Positions 41,523-49,986 of a stretch of 64,000 nucleotides of DNA are shown piece after piece. This DNA comes from Geminicoccus sp036263595 (GTDB lineage Bacteria; Pseudomonadota; Alphaproteobacteria; Geminicoccales; Geminicoccaceae). The DNA is taken from positions 5,706 to 69,705 of the forward strand of contig NZ_DATAGQ010000120.1 in the NCBI RefSeq assembly GCF_036263595.1. Reading direction: 5' to 3'. Position numbers and translations under genes: made by a program. Position 1 is the stretch's first letter. Each line of letters starts with the position of its first letter. Below the pieces are notes generated by a model. It ran no database searches, was not told where the DNA came from, and was given only the letters and a program-made list of their open reading frames with translations.

Positions 41523-43976
41523 CTACACCCTGATCCGATCGTTTTGCGGATCGTACCAAGGCTGCAGCTGCGCGGCCACGGGCACCCGCCGCCAGGCGAT
41601 CTCGACCTCGAGCGGATGGGCTGCAAGCCACGCCGACGTGACGGGCTCGTCCGCGCGTACATAGCCCATGCCGAGCGACGCATCGACGCGGTGGCCGTAC
41701 ATGCCGGACGTCACGGAGCCCACGATTCGGGAGCCGCACCAGATCGGCTCCTCGTGGTGCAGCGAGAGCGAGGAGTCCTCGAGCTTGAGCTGGACGAGAC
41801 GGCGGCGGGATGGTCCCGCCTCCTTCGCACGCAATAGGACGTCCCGGCCGATGAATCCGCCCGGCTTGTCCCAGGCCAGGCAGAAGGCGAGGCCAGCTTC
41901 CAGCGGCGTGTCCTCGACCCCGATGTCGTGGCCCCAGTGCCGGTAGCCCTTCTCGGTGCGCAGGGCGTTCATAGCATGGTAGCCGGCCAGCCCGAGCCCG
42001 AATTCCCGCCCCGCAGCCATGATCTCGTCGAACAGGTGGGTGGCGAACTCTGCCGGCACGTAGAGTTCGTAGCCGAGTTCGCCGACATAGGTGATCCGGG
42101 ATGCCCGTACCTTGGCATAGCCAAGCTCGACCTGCCGCGACGTGGCGAAGGGAAAGGCTGCGTCGCTCAGGTCCTGGCCGCTCATCTTCTCCAGGATCGT
42201 CCGGCTCGCCGGGCCCATCAGCCCGAACATCGGCAGGCCCGAGGTCACGTCCTGGAGATGGCAGCGCGCCTCGGCATCGACATGCCGCCGCAGCCAGGAA
42301 AGGTCCCGGGTCTGGGCCGCGGCCGCGGTGACGACGAGGAACGACGTCTCGCCCAGGCGCGTGACGGTCAGGTCGCTCTCGATGCCGCCACGCTCGTTCA
42401 ACCACTGCGTGTAGACGATCCGCCCCACGGGCACGTCAATGTCGTTGCCACAGATCCGGTTCAGCTGGCCGCACGCATCCCGCCCCTCGACCAGGAACTT
42501 CGCGAACGAGGTCTGGTCGAACAGGGCCGCCGCATCGCGCACCGTCCGGCATTCCTGTCCGACCGGTTCATGCCAGTTCTGCCGTCCCCAGGAGTAGCGA
42601 TAGCGCGGCTCCGTCCCGGCCGGCGCGAACCAGTTCGGTCGCTCCCAGCCAGCGGTCTCGCCGAACACCGCCCCCGCGGCGGCCAGGCGGTCATGCAGGG
42701 GCGAGCGGCGGGCACCCCGTGCCGTGTCCATCTGCCGATACGGCCAGTGCATGCCGTAGAGGAGGCCCAGCGTCTCCGTGGTGCGCTCGCGAAGGTAGCG
42801 GCGGTTGGACTGGAAGGGCTGCATGCGACGGACGTCGACGTCGATTAGCTCCACCGGCATCGCCCGGTCGCGGATCCACTCGGCCAGGACCTTGCCGGCT
42901 CCGCCGGAGCTCTGGATCCCGATCGAGTTGAAGCCGCAGGCGACGAACAGGTCGTGCACCTCCGGTGTCTCGCCCAGGAGGTAGCGGTCATCGGGGGTGA
43001 AGCTCTCCGGGCCGTTGAAGAAGGTATGGATCCCCGCCGTCTCCAGCATCGGGAAGCGCGCCATCGCCGCCTCCAGGATCGGCTGGAAGTGGTCGATGTC
43101 CTCCGGCAGCTGGTCGAAGCAGAAACTCTCGGGGATGCCGTCCATGCCCCAGGGCTTGGCGACCGGCTCGAAGCAACCCAGCAGGATCTTGCCGGCATCC
43201 TCCTTGTAGTAGGTGCTCTCGTCGGGAACGCGCAGCACCGGAAGGTCGGCCGGCAGATCCGGCATCGGCTCCGTGACAATGTAGAAATGCTCGGCCGCAT
43301 GCAGTGGGAGCGAGACGCCGATCTTCGCACCCAGCTCCCGCGACCACATGCCGGCCGCGATCACGACCGTGCCGGCCCGGATCGCTTGGCCGTCCGCGGT
43401 GCGCACACCCACGGCCCTGCCCTGCTCGACCAGGATCGTGTCGACCTGGCAGTTCTCCAGGATCCTGGCCCCGCGCTGCCGGGCACCGCGGGCAAAAGCC
43501 TGCGTCACGCTCACCGGGTCGGCCTGACCATCCTTCGCCAGGAACACGCCGCCCACGGCGTCGTCGAGCTTGAGCAGCGGATACCTGGCGCGGACGTCCC
43601 CGACCGAGTAGACCTCGACCTCCAGCCCGAAATTCTTCGCCATGGAGGCGCCGCGCTTCATCTCCTCGAAGCGTTCGTCGTTGAGCGCCAGCGAGATCGA
43701 GCCGTTCTGCTTGAAGCCAGTGGACTGGCCCGTCTCCGCCTCCAGCTCGTGCAGCAGCTCGGAGGTGTACTTGGCAAGCTCGGTCATGACACGGGTCGCG
43801 CGGAGCTGGCCGATCAGGCCGGCCGCGTGCCAGGTCGTGCCGCAGGTCAGCTGGCGGCGTTCCAGAAGGACGGTGTCGGTGATCCCGAGCCTGGCCAGAT
43901 GGTAGGCGATGGAGCAGCCGATGACCCCGCCGCCGATGATGACGACGTCGGTTTGGGCCGGCAGGGTCTGGGTCAT
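41523..43976 (-). CDS. FAD-dependent oxidoreductase / GcvT-like dimethylglycine dehydrogenase family
   Basis: An 817-residue enzyme with an N-terminal DAO-type FAD domain (VVIIGGGVIGCSIAYHLARLG; GTTWHAAGLIGQL with the histidine that can link FAD covalently) and a C-terminal GcvT folate-binding half (SSLSLHHEEPIWCGSRIVGSVTSGMYGH). This is the dimethylglycine/sarcosine dehydrogenase layout: demethylation of N-methyl groups with transfer of the one-carbon unit to tetrahydrofolate. The exact substrate is not decided by sequence. It has no same-strand catabolic partners close by. Confidence 0.9.
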   Translation of the reverse strand: MTQTLPAQTDVVIIGGGVIGCSIAYHLARLGITDTVLLERRQLTCGTTWHAAGLIGQLRATRVMTELAKYTSELLHELEAETGQSTGFKQNGSISLALNDERFEEMKRGASMAKNFGLEVEVYSVGDVRARYPLLKLDDAVGGVFLAKDGQADPVSVTQAFARGARQRGARILENCQVDTILVEQGRAVGVRTADGQAIRAGTVVIAAGMWSRELGAKIGVSLPLHAAEHFYIVTEPMPDLPADLPVLRVPDESTYYKEDAGKILLGCFEPVAKPWGMDGIPESFCFDQLPEDIDHFQPILEAAMARFPMLETAGIHTFFNGPESFTPDDRYLLGETPEVHDLFVACGFNSIGIQSSGGAGKVLAEWIRDRAMPVELIDVDVRRMQPFQSNRRYLRERTTETLGLLYGMHWPYRQMDTARGARRSPLHDRLAAAGAVFGETAGWERPNWFAPAGTEPRYRYSWGRQNWHEPVGQECRTVRDAAALFDQTSFAKFLVEGRDACGQLNRICGNDIDVPVGRIVYTQWLNERGGIESDLTVTRLGETSFLVVTAAAAQTRDLSWLRRHVDAEARCHLQDVTSGLPMFGLMGPASRTILEKMSGQDLSDAAFPFATSRQVELGYAKVRASRITYVGELGYELYVPAEFATHLFDEIMAAGREFGLGLAGYHAMNALRTEKGYRHWGHDIGVEDTPLEAGLAFCLAWDKPGGFIGRDVLLRAKEAGPSRRRLVQLKLEDSSLSLHHEEPIWCGSRIVGSVTSGMYGHRVDASLGMGYVRADEPVTSAWLAAHPLEVEIAWRRVPVAAQLQPWYDPQNDRIRV

Positions 43977-44071
43977 GGGTCGCCTCGCTCGCTTGGGGAG
44001 CCCTTCCTAGCGCGCCTGCCACGCGCGGCCGAAGTGCTACGAGCGACGTCGGCTGGCGAGGATCGAAAAAT

Positions 44072-45256
44072 TCAGCGGACCGGGCGGGAAAGCACCGCCA
44101 CGGGCTCCGCCGCGCGCGCTGGCTCGCTCGTGCCGCGCCGCTGTCGCCAGGGCACGCTCTTGTACCAACCGACGGCATAGGCGGCAGCCACCAGCACGGC
44201 CATGCCTAGGACGTTGACCAGCACCGTGACGACCGGACCCGCACCTACCCTGTCCAGCACGATCCCGAGGATCTGCGCGGTGACGAGGCCGGTCACGAAG
44301 ACCGCCAGGGACTGGCGCCCTACCGCCACGGCCACCTCGACCAGCGCGCCTCTGAGCCTGCTTCCGGCCGGTCCGACGAGCAGCCAGGCGAGATAGGCCA
44401 GGGCCAGGAAATGGAGATATCGCAAGAGGCCAAAGCGGGTCTTGTCGGTCAGCGGCAGCAGCAGATCATGGGCCGCCTGCAGGATTGGCACCGCCCTGAA
44501 CAGGGGCAGCCAGGCGAACGGGATGGAGGCGACAAGGACGCAGGCGCACAGGATGACGAGCCGCTCGCTGCGTGGCGGCGCCGGCAGCCAGCCGCGGATG
44601 AAGGCGAAGCCGGTGAAGAAGACCAGCTGCCAGCCGAACGGGTCGAAGAACCAGGGACGGTACACCCAGGGATCGGCCGGCAGGGCCGTCAGGCGCGTCT
44701 GCGCGGCGGCCCAGATCGCCACGGACAGGGCCAGGGCCCAGGAAGGTCCGGCATGGCGTGCGATCGTGACCATTACCGGGATCAGCATCAGGATGACGAG
44801 ATACATCGGCAGGATGTCGAAGTAGATCGGCACGTAGGTGAGCGTCACCAGACCGAGCATGCCGGACGCGGGATCGGCGAAGAAACGGTCCAGCTGGAGG
44901 TTTCGCGTATAGGCGTCCGTCACGTAGAGCCGGTCGGCTGCGATCAGGACGACCATCACCGCGACGAACACGCCGATCTGCGTCCACCAGACCTGCCAGA
45001 CCCGCAGCAGGATCCTGGCGGCGCCCATCCATCCGCCATGCCGGTCGAACACGCTGGCGAACGCGTAGGCCGACGCCATGCCCGAGCAGAACACGAAGAT
45101 CTCGGTGGCATCCGAGAAGCCGAACCGGGCGGGGATCCAGTTGATCCACGGGTTGCCGGGGATGTGGGCGATCAGGATGATGAACATCCCGATGCCGCGG
45201 AAGAAATCGAGCCGCAGGTCCCGCGCGCTGCCCGCCCCTTCAGATCCGGCCGACAT
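44072..45256 (-). CDS. opgC: OpgC-family membrane acyl/succinyl transferase
   Basis: A 394-residue polytopic membrane protein of the OpgC/acyltransferase-3 fold. About ten spans are visible; the opening RDLRLDFFRGIGMFIILIAHIPGNPWINWIPARFGFSDATEIFVFCSGMASAYAFA-type segment is the family hallmark. OpgC proteins transfer succinyl groups to periplasmic glucans. The ATG at 45256 overlaps the upstream ThDP-enzyme gene by 17 bases. No glucan synthase genes are in the window, so the substrate is inferred from the family only. Confidence 0.88.
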   Translation of the reverse strand: MSAGSEGAGSARDLRLDFFRGIGMFIILIAHIPGNPWINWIPARFGFSDATEIFVFCSGMASAYAFASVFDRHGGWMGAARILLRVWQVWWTQIGVFVAVMVVLIAADRLYVTDAYTRNLQLDRFFADPASGMLGLVTLTYVPIYFDILPMYLVILMLIPVMVTIARHAGPSWALALSVAIWAAAQTRLTALPADPWVYRPWFFDPFGWQLVFFTGFAFIRGWLPAPPRSERLVILCACVLVASIPFAWLPLFRAVPILQAAHDLLLPLTDKTRFGLLRYLHFLALAYLAWLLVGPAGSRLRGALVEVAVAVGRQSLAVFVTGLVTAQILGIVLDRVGAGPVVTVLVNVLGMAVLVAAAYAVGWYKSVPWRQRRGTSEPARAAEPVAVLSRPVR

Positions 45257-46868
45257 AGTCCTCCGCGTCGATCGGGCAGACGATGAGCGTGAAGACGTCG
45301 CGGGCGGCTGCCTCGCCGAGCGCGCGCGCCAGGGCGTCCCGCGTTCCGGCCCGCACGCCGTGGCCGCCAAAGGCAGCGGCCAGGCCGACCAGATCGGATG
45401 CCGGCAAGGCCACGCCCGCCGGCGGCAGCCTGGCCTGCGCCTGCTTCAGCGCGATGAGCGCCAGGCTCTGGTCCTGGAGCACCACCAGCGTGACCGGAAG
45501 GCCCAGGTCCCGCAGGGTCGCCAGTTCGCCGGCCACCATTTCCAGGCCGCCGTCGCCCATCACCGCCACGACCTGCCGGTCGGGCCTCGCCCGCTTCACC
45601 CCGATCGCCAGCGGCAGTGCTGCCCCCATCGTGCACCAGCCCGAGGACTGGAGCAGCTGCAAGGGGTGCCGAAGCTGCAGCTTCTGGCTCAGCAGGATGC
45701 GGTGTGCGCCGCTGTCCACCGTCAGGGTCGTGTCCGGCGTGAGCATGTCCTGGAGCGCCGCGGCCACCGCGTGCGGCCCGAACCGGTCATGCGGCGCGGC
45801 AAAGGCTTCCTCCAGCGGCGCGCGGATACGTTCCGGCCCGGATGGACGGCCGTGCGGCTCCGGGTCCAGACCCTGCACCAGCGCATGGAGAAGATCGGCG
45901 GGTTCGCCTTGAAGGCGGATGTCGACACGGTGCATGCCATGGTCGACGGGAACCGCGGCGAGTTCGATCACCAGGGCGGAGGACGGGAAAGGGTCCATCC
46001 AGCCCGGGCGCATCTCGATCGGGTCGTAGCCGGCCAGCAGGACGAGGTCCGCTGCTTGCAGTGCAGGCAAGAGATGCCGGTCGGCCAGCGGCGACAGGCC
46101 GGCACCGCCAAGGACGAGCGGATGGCGCTCGTCCACCACGCCCTTGGCCCGATAGGTCGTGATCAACGGGGCGCCCAGCCGTTCCAGCAGCAGCCGGAGC
46201 GGCTCGCTTGCCGCTGGCCGCGCCGCATCGAGACCGGCGACCACCACCGGCCGCGATGCCGCCGACAGCTTGCGGCACACCATGGCCAGGATTGGATCGG
46301 AAGGATCTACCTGCGGCCGCGCTCCCTCCGCCGGCCGGATCAACGCTTCGGAGGGTGACGGCTGGGCCGCGCTGGCTGGCGAGAGGTCGAGATGCACCGG
46401 GCCGTAGGGACGGGTCGTGGCCAGCCGGATCGCCCGGGCCACCACGTCCGCGGCCCCTTCCGGCTCGACCTCGAAGCTCGCCTTCACGAGCGGGCGCAAC
46501 AGGGCGGCGTGGTCGACGATCTGGTGAGTGTAGCGCCCGCGGATCGTGCGCTCGACCACGCCCGAGAGCACGATGAGCGGTACGCGCTCCTGCCAGGCAT
46601 CGGCGATGCCATTGACGGCGTTGGCGAGCCCCGGCCCCAGCGTCGTCACCAGCAGGCCCGGAGCGCCAGTTGCCCAATAGGTGCCGGCCGCCATGATGGC
46701 CGCCGGGGTCTCGTGCCTTGCCAGGACGAACGCGATCCCCGATCGGCCGAGGCCGTCGATCAGGGTGACCACCTCGCCGCCGGGCATGCCGAAGGCGTGG
46801 CGGATGCCGTGGGCGTGCAGGGTGCGGGCGATCTGGTCGGCCACCCGCCATGGCCGGTCGTCAATCAC
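45240..46868 (-). CDS. Thiamine-diphosphate-dependent enzyme, acetolactate-synthase-like
   Basis: A 542-residue ThDP enzyme with the three-domain layout of acetolactate synthase/benzoylformate decarboxylase. The catalytic glutamate is in LARHETPAAIMAAGTYWA, the central domain holds VVVAGLDAARPAAS, and the ThDP/Mg motif is VMGDGGLEMVAGELATLRD. Because the FAD-site features of true IlvB are not evident, it may not make acetolactate. The GTG at 46868 has GGGAGGGAG upstream and overlaps the preceding small gene's stop (GTGATTGA). Start and coupling look good. Confidence 0.82.
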   Translation of the reverse strand: MIDDRPWRVADQIARTLHAHGIRHAFGMPGGEVVTLIDGLGRSGIAFVLARHETPAAIMAAGTYWATGAPGLLVTTLGPGLANAVNGIADAWQERVPLIVLSGVVERTIRGRYTHQIVDHAALLRPLVKASFEVEPEGAADVVARAIRLATTRPYGPVHLDLSPASAAQPSPSEALIRPAEGARPQVDPSDPILAMVCRKLSAASRPVVVAGLDAARPAASEPLRLLLERLGAPLITTYRAKGVVDERHPLVLGGAGLSPLADRHLLPALQAADLVLLAGYDPIEMRPGWMDPFPSSALVIELAAVPVDHGMHRVDIRLQGEPADLLHALVQGLDPEPHGRPSGPERIRAPLEEAFAAPHDRFGPHAVAAALQDMLTPDTTLTVDSGAHRILLSQKLQLRHPLQLLQSSGWCTMGAALPLAIGVKRARPDRQVVAVMGDGGLEMVAGELATLRDLGLPVTLVVLQDQSLALIALKQAQARLPPAGVALPASDLVGLAAAFGGHGVRAGTRDALARALGEAAARDVFTLIVCPIDAEDYVGRI

Positions 46869-47173
46869 CCATGGCTCCCTCCCGCAAGCGGACCACGATG
46901 GCCACCACGATGCCAAACAGGAGGTGCCCGATCAGCGACACTCAGGCCAGCGGAATGAAGCCCGGGAAGGCAGGAATTCCCGCGATCAGGTGCGCGATCA
47001 CGAAGAGGGTGAGAACCCACAGGCCGAACGCTGCCCGGACGAGCACCACAAGCTCCAGCGGCCAGCCCACCAGCGGGGCGGCGGCTCCCAACAGAAGTAA
47101 GGCGATTGCCAGGCGTGGCGACAGCAGGGGGACCATGGGTCGGGGACGGCACAATGGCGACGGCGATCGACAT
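46861..47173 (-). pseudogene. Interrupted small membrane-protein gene (in-frame TGA, probable frameshift near start)
   Basis: On the minus strand, a hydrophobic frame (LAIALLLLGAAAPLVGW, then LVLVRAAFGLWVLTLFVIAH, LIAGIPAFPGFIPLA) ends at an in-frame TGA (46942-46944). Directly after, in the same frame, it continues VSLIGHLLFGIVVAIVVRLREGAMGD and stops at TGA 46861-46863, which overlaps the GTG of the ThDP gene. A single G-to-A change (TGG to TGA) would explain the break. The only good ribosome site (GGAGGGAGCTG before ATG at 47173) is in another frame, so a second lesion near the start is likely. Family not recognised. Confidence 0.5.
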
Positions 47174-47201
47174 CAGCTCCCTCCGATACGGCTGGTCGGG
47201 G

Positions 47202-48539
47202 TCAAGACGGTTGGACCGCCACCCGGCTCCCCAATCTCGCGGGAAGGATCCTGCTCGCGAAGCGGTCGATGCGCCGCCACTGATGGCGAAGATCGAGCAG
47301 GCTGCCGACCAGCGCGGTGTCGCCTTGCGAAGCGGCGTGGTCGAGCAGGATGCGCAGGAACACGTCGCGCTGGGCGTGGCTGCCGCCCAGGTGATGGAGC
47401 CGTCGGGCCAGGGCCAGGACGGCCGCGCCCTCGCCTTTCCCGTCGACCATGAGCCGTGCGAGGGGAAGGCCGACCCTGCGGGCCACCACCGACTGGTTGG
47501 TCGTGCCGCAGGCAGCGGCCCGGGCCAGCGCACTGAGCAGATCGTCAGCCTGGGCGCGCTCCCCCCGGGCCACCAGGGCCAGCAGCTGGTGGAGCGTCGC
47601 GAAGACCAGGATCGTCTCCTGCCGCCGCCTGGAGGCGATCTCGGCCAGCTCCTCCCATCGCCCGCCCACATGCACCCCTTCCTGGCGAAGGCGCCAGAGC
47701 ATGGAAGTGGCATTGGCGATGTCGCGGACGTCGTCGGTGCATTCGGGGCGCACCGAATGGTCGTAGAGGTCGAGCACCTCTTCGGTCCGGCCCTCCTCCA
47801 GGAGGAAGAGGCCGAGATGCCAGGCCATGTGGAAGCGGAAATTGTGGCAGTCCTGCCAGCCCGGCTTGGCATTGGTCAGCCAGCCGATGCCGGCACGGCT
47901 GCGGCCCTGCATTTCGTAGACATGGGCAACCGCATGCATGCCCCAGGCATCGCGCGGCTCGATCAGCACGGCCTGGCGACCGGCCCGCTCCGCAGCCGCG
48001 TACTCGCCGTTTTCCTCCAGGGCGAAGGCGTGGCAGCCGAGCAGGTAGCCATAGCCCGGATCCTGCGCGGACCAGGCCGGCAGCAGCGCGGTGGTGGATG
48101 CCAGCATGCCGCCGGCATCGCCTGCCATGAAGCGGAGGCCGTGGGCCAGCTTCGCGATCAGGAATGCCTTCGGCGACTGATCGAGCTCTGCGTCCAGCAG
48201 GGCGGTGGCGGCGCGGATGTCGCCCTCGACCGCCTTCTCCAGGGCCCGCAGCAGCACCGCCTCGAACCTGGTTGTCGAGCCTGCCCGTCCCGCGGCCGCC
48301 TGCGCCGCCGCCAGCTGGGTCGCAGCGGCGGCCAGGCATTCCTGCCGCGCCAGCATGACCGCGCCCAGGCCCTTCAGCACATGCGCAGCGACCATGTCGG
48401 CATCGGCATCAAGGCAGCGCTGCAGCGCGTCCGCGGCATCGGGCCGGTGGGCAGCGACGGCGTCGACGGCATCTTCGAAGGCCGCGAGCGCCGCTGGGGA
48501 CGAGGAACCATGAACACCCGAGTATCGGTCGACTGCCAC
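47202..48539 (-). CDS. TPR protein, TTC38 family
   Basis: A 445-residue all-helical protein built of tetratricopeptide-like repeats. The TTC38-type segments are recognisable: GLRFMAGDAGGMLASTTALLPAW, GYGYLLGCHAFALEENGEYAAAERAGRQAV, and HAVAHVYEMQGR, FRFHMAWHLGLFLLEEGR. No signal peptide. The GTG at 48539 has GGGAGGAG ahead. The family is a protein-protein interaction scaffold of unknown job. It lies upstream of the broken membrane gene and the ThDP gene on the same strand. Confidence 0.85.
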   Translation of the reverse strand: MAVDRYSGVHGSSSPAALAAFEDAVDAVAAHRPDAADALQRCLDADADMVAAHVLKGLGAVMLARQECLAAAATQLAAAQAAAGRAGSTTRFEAVLLRALEKAVEGDIRAATALLDAELDQSPKAFLIAKLAHGLRFMAGDAGGMLASTTALLPAWSAQDPGYGYLLGCHAFALEENGEYAAAERAGRQAVLIEPRDAWGMHAVAHVYEMQGRSRAGIGWLTNAKPGWQDCHNFRFHMAWHLGLFLLEEGRTEEVLDLYDHSVRPECTDDVRDIANATSMLWRLRQEGVHVGGRWEELAEIASRRRQETILVFATLHQLLALVARGERAQADDLLSALARAAACGTTNQSVVARRVGLPLARLMVDGKGEGAAVLALARRLHHLGGSHAQRDVFLRILLDHAASQGDTALVGSLLDLRHQWRRIDRFASRILPARLGSRVAVQPS

Positions 48540-48635
48540 GTTCCGCGCTCCTCCCGATGCACCGCCGGACCGCTGGACGGACCCGTTCCCAGACCGGCCG
48601 CGATTTCACGTCAGCCACCAGTAGGTTGTACGACC

Positions 48636-48669
48636 AACCGCCAAAAGGAGTTACATGGTTTTGGCGGTT
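48636..48669 (-). terminator. 11-bp inverted repeat at the end of ndh
   Basis: AACCGCCAAAA-N12-TTTTGGCGGTT is a perfect 11-bp dyad that begins at the base after the ndh stop codon. On the minus strand it forms a hairpin before the TTC38 gene and likely ends the SDR-kinase-ndh transcript. Next to it, GGTTG-N6-CAACC (48624-48639) is a further short dyad that could be an operator for the TTC38 gene. Confidence 0.65.
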
Positions 48670-49965
48670 TCAGATCACCGGGCGCTCGTCGTCGGCGGCA
48701 TCATCGGACCGCGGGGCGCCAACGATCAGCCGGGCGCCGCGCTGGAACGTCACGAACTCCCAGAGCCAGTTCAGGGCGACCGTGAACCGGTTGCGCCAGC
48801 TGATGAGGAAATAGATGTGGGCGACGCCCCAGAGCACCCAGGCCGGGAACCCGCTGATCTTCATCCACCCGAAATCGGCGACGGCGGCGTTTCGGCCGAT
48901 GGTCGCGAGATTGCCGGCGTGACGATAGCGGAACGGGCCGGGCATCTGCGACCCGGTCACGGCAGCGTGGATCCGTCGGGCGACGTAGTGGCCCATCTGC
49001 TTGGCAGCCGGCGCGATGCCGGGCACCGGCGCTCCGTCGCTTTGGACCGACGCCGTGTCCCCGATCACGAAGATCTCGGGCCGGCCCGGGACGGACAGAT
49101 CGGGCGCCACCAGGACCCGTCCTGCCCGGTCGGCCTCGGCACCCAGCCAGGCCGCTGCCCGCGACGCGCGCACGCCGGCCGCCCAGACGATCGAGCTTGC
49201 AGGTATGCGTTCGCCGCCTGCGATCACGCCGTCCTCGTCGCACTGCGTCACCTGGTGGCCCAGGAGGACTTTCACGCCCAGCCGCTCCAGGGATGCCAAG
49301 GTCTTCTCCGACAGGTCGGGCGGGAAGGCCGGCAGCAGCCGGTCGCCGCCCTCGATCAGGATCACGCGCGCATCGGCAGGCCCAATCCGCCGGAAGTCCT
49401 TGGCGAGCGCGTAGTGGACGAGTTCCACGATGGCGCCGGCCATCTCCACCCCGGTGGGGCCGCCCCCGATGACGATGAAGGTCAGGAGCTGCGCCCGCCT
49501 TGCCGGCTCGGGCTCGACCTCCGCCTTCTCGAACGAAGTCAAGATGCGCTCGCGGATCAGCGTGGCGTCGGCGATCTTCTTCAATCCGGGCGCGACCGGT
49601 GCCCAGTCGTCATGGCCGAAATAGGCGTGCCGGACGCCCGTGGCGATCACCAGATAGTCGTAGGCGAGCGTGCGGCCATCATCGAGCTGCAGGCGCTTCT
49701 CCGCCACGTCGACCCCGGCGGCCTGGCCCAGCTGGACCTCCGCGTTCCGCTGGGTGCTCAGGATGCTCCGGATCGGCCAGGCGATCTCGGCCGGCGAGAG
49801 GGCGGCCGTGGCGACCTGGTAGAGGAGTGGCTGGAACAGATGGTAGTTCCGCCGGTCGACGAGCGTGATCCGCAGCGGCGAACGGGCAAGTTCCTGCACG
49901 CAGGTCAGCCCGCCGAATCCCGCTCCTATCACCACCACATGCGGCAGGCCACCCGGCTCATCCAC
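48670..49965 (-). CDS. ndh: Type II NADH dehydrogenase (NADH:quinone oxidoreductase)
   Basis: A 431-residue FAD flavoprotein that passes electrons from NADH to quinone without pumping protons. The FAD Rossmann VVVIGAGFGGLTCVQEL is at the N-terminus, the NADH Rossmann FIVIGGGPTGVEMAGAI near residue 165, and FVIGDTASV binds FAD. The quinone/peptide motif YQVATAALSP and a C-terminal amphipathic membrane-anchoring region (WGVAHIYFLISWRNR) are also seen. It starts 21 bases after the LOV kinase gene, so co-transcription is likely. Confidence 0.93.
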   Translation of the reverse strand: MDEPGGLPHVVVIGAGFGGLTCVQELARSPLRITLVDRRNYHLFQPLLYQVATAALSPAEIAWPIRSILSTQRNAEVQLGQAAGVDVAEKRLQLDDGRTLAYDYLVIATGVRHAYFGHDDWAPVAPGLKKIADATLIRERILTSFEKAEVEPEPARRAQLLTFIVIGGGPTGVEMAGAIVELVHYALAKDFRRIGPADARVILIEGGDRLLPAFPPDLSEKTLASLERLGVKVLLGHQVTQCDEDGVIAGGERIPASSIVWAAGVRASRAAAWLGAEADRAGRVLVAPDLSVPGRPEIFVIGDTASVQSDGAPVPGIAPAAKQMGHYVARRIHAAVTGSQMPGPFRYRHAGNLATIGRNAAVADFGWMKISGFPAWVLWGVAHIYFLISWRNRFTVALNWLWEFVTFQRGARLIVGAPRSDDAADDERPVI

Positions 49966-49986
49966 TTGCTTCTCCCGCGCGCCCGC

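Noticed and set aside
41470..42405. A 311-codon frame antiparallel/out of phase within the dimethylglycine-dehydrogenase-like gene
   Set aside because: Arg/Gly-rich shadow of the real gene; no start context and no domain.
47184..47872. A longer frame covering the MSIAVAIVPSPT segment after the TTC38 gene
   Set aside because: The upstream part is a shadow of the TPR gene; only the ribosome site and ATG at 47173 are of interest, and they are treated with the broken membrane gene.
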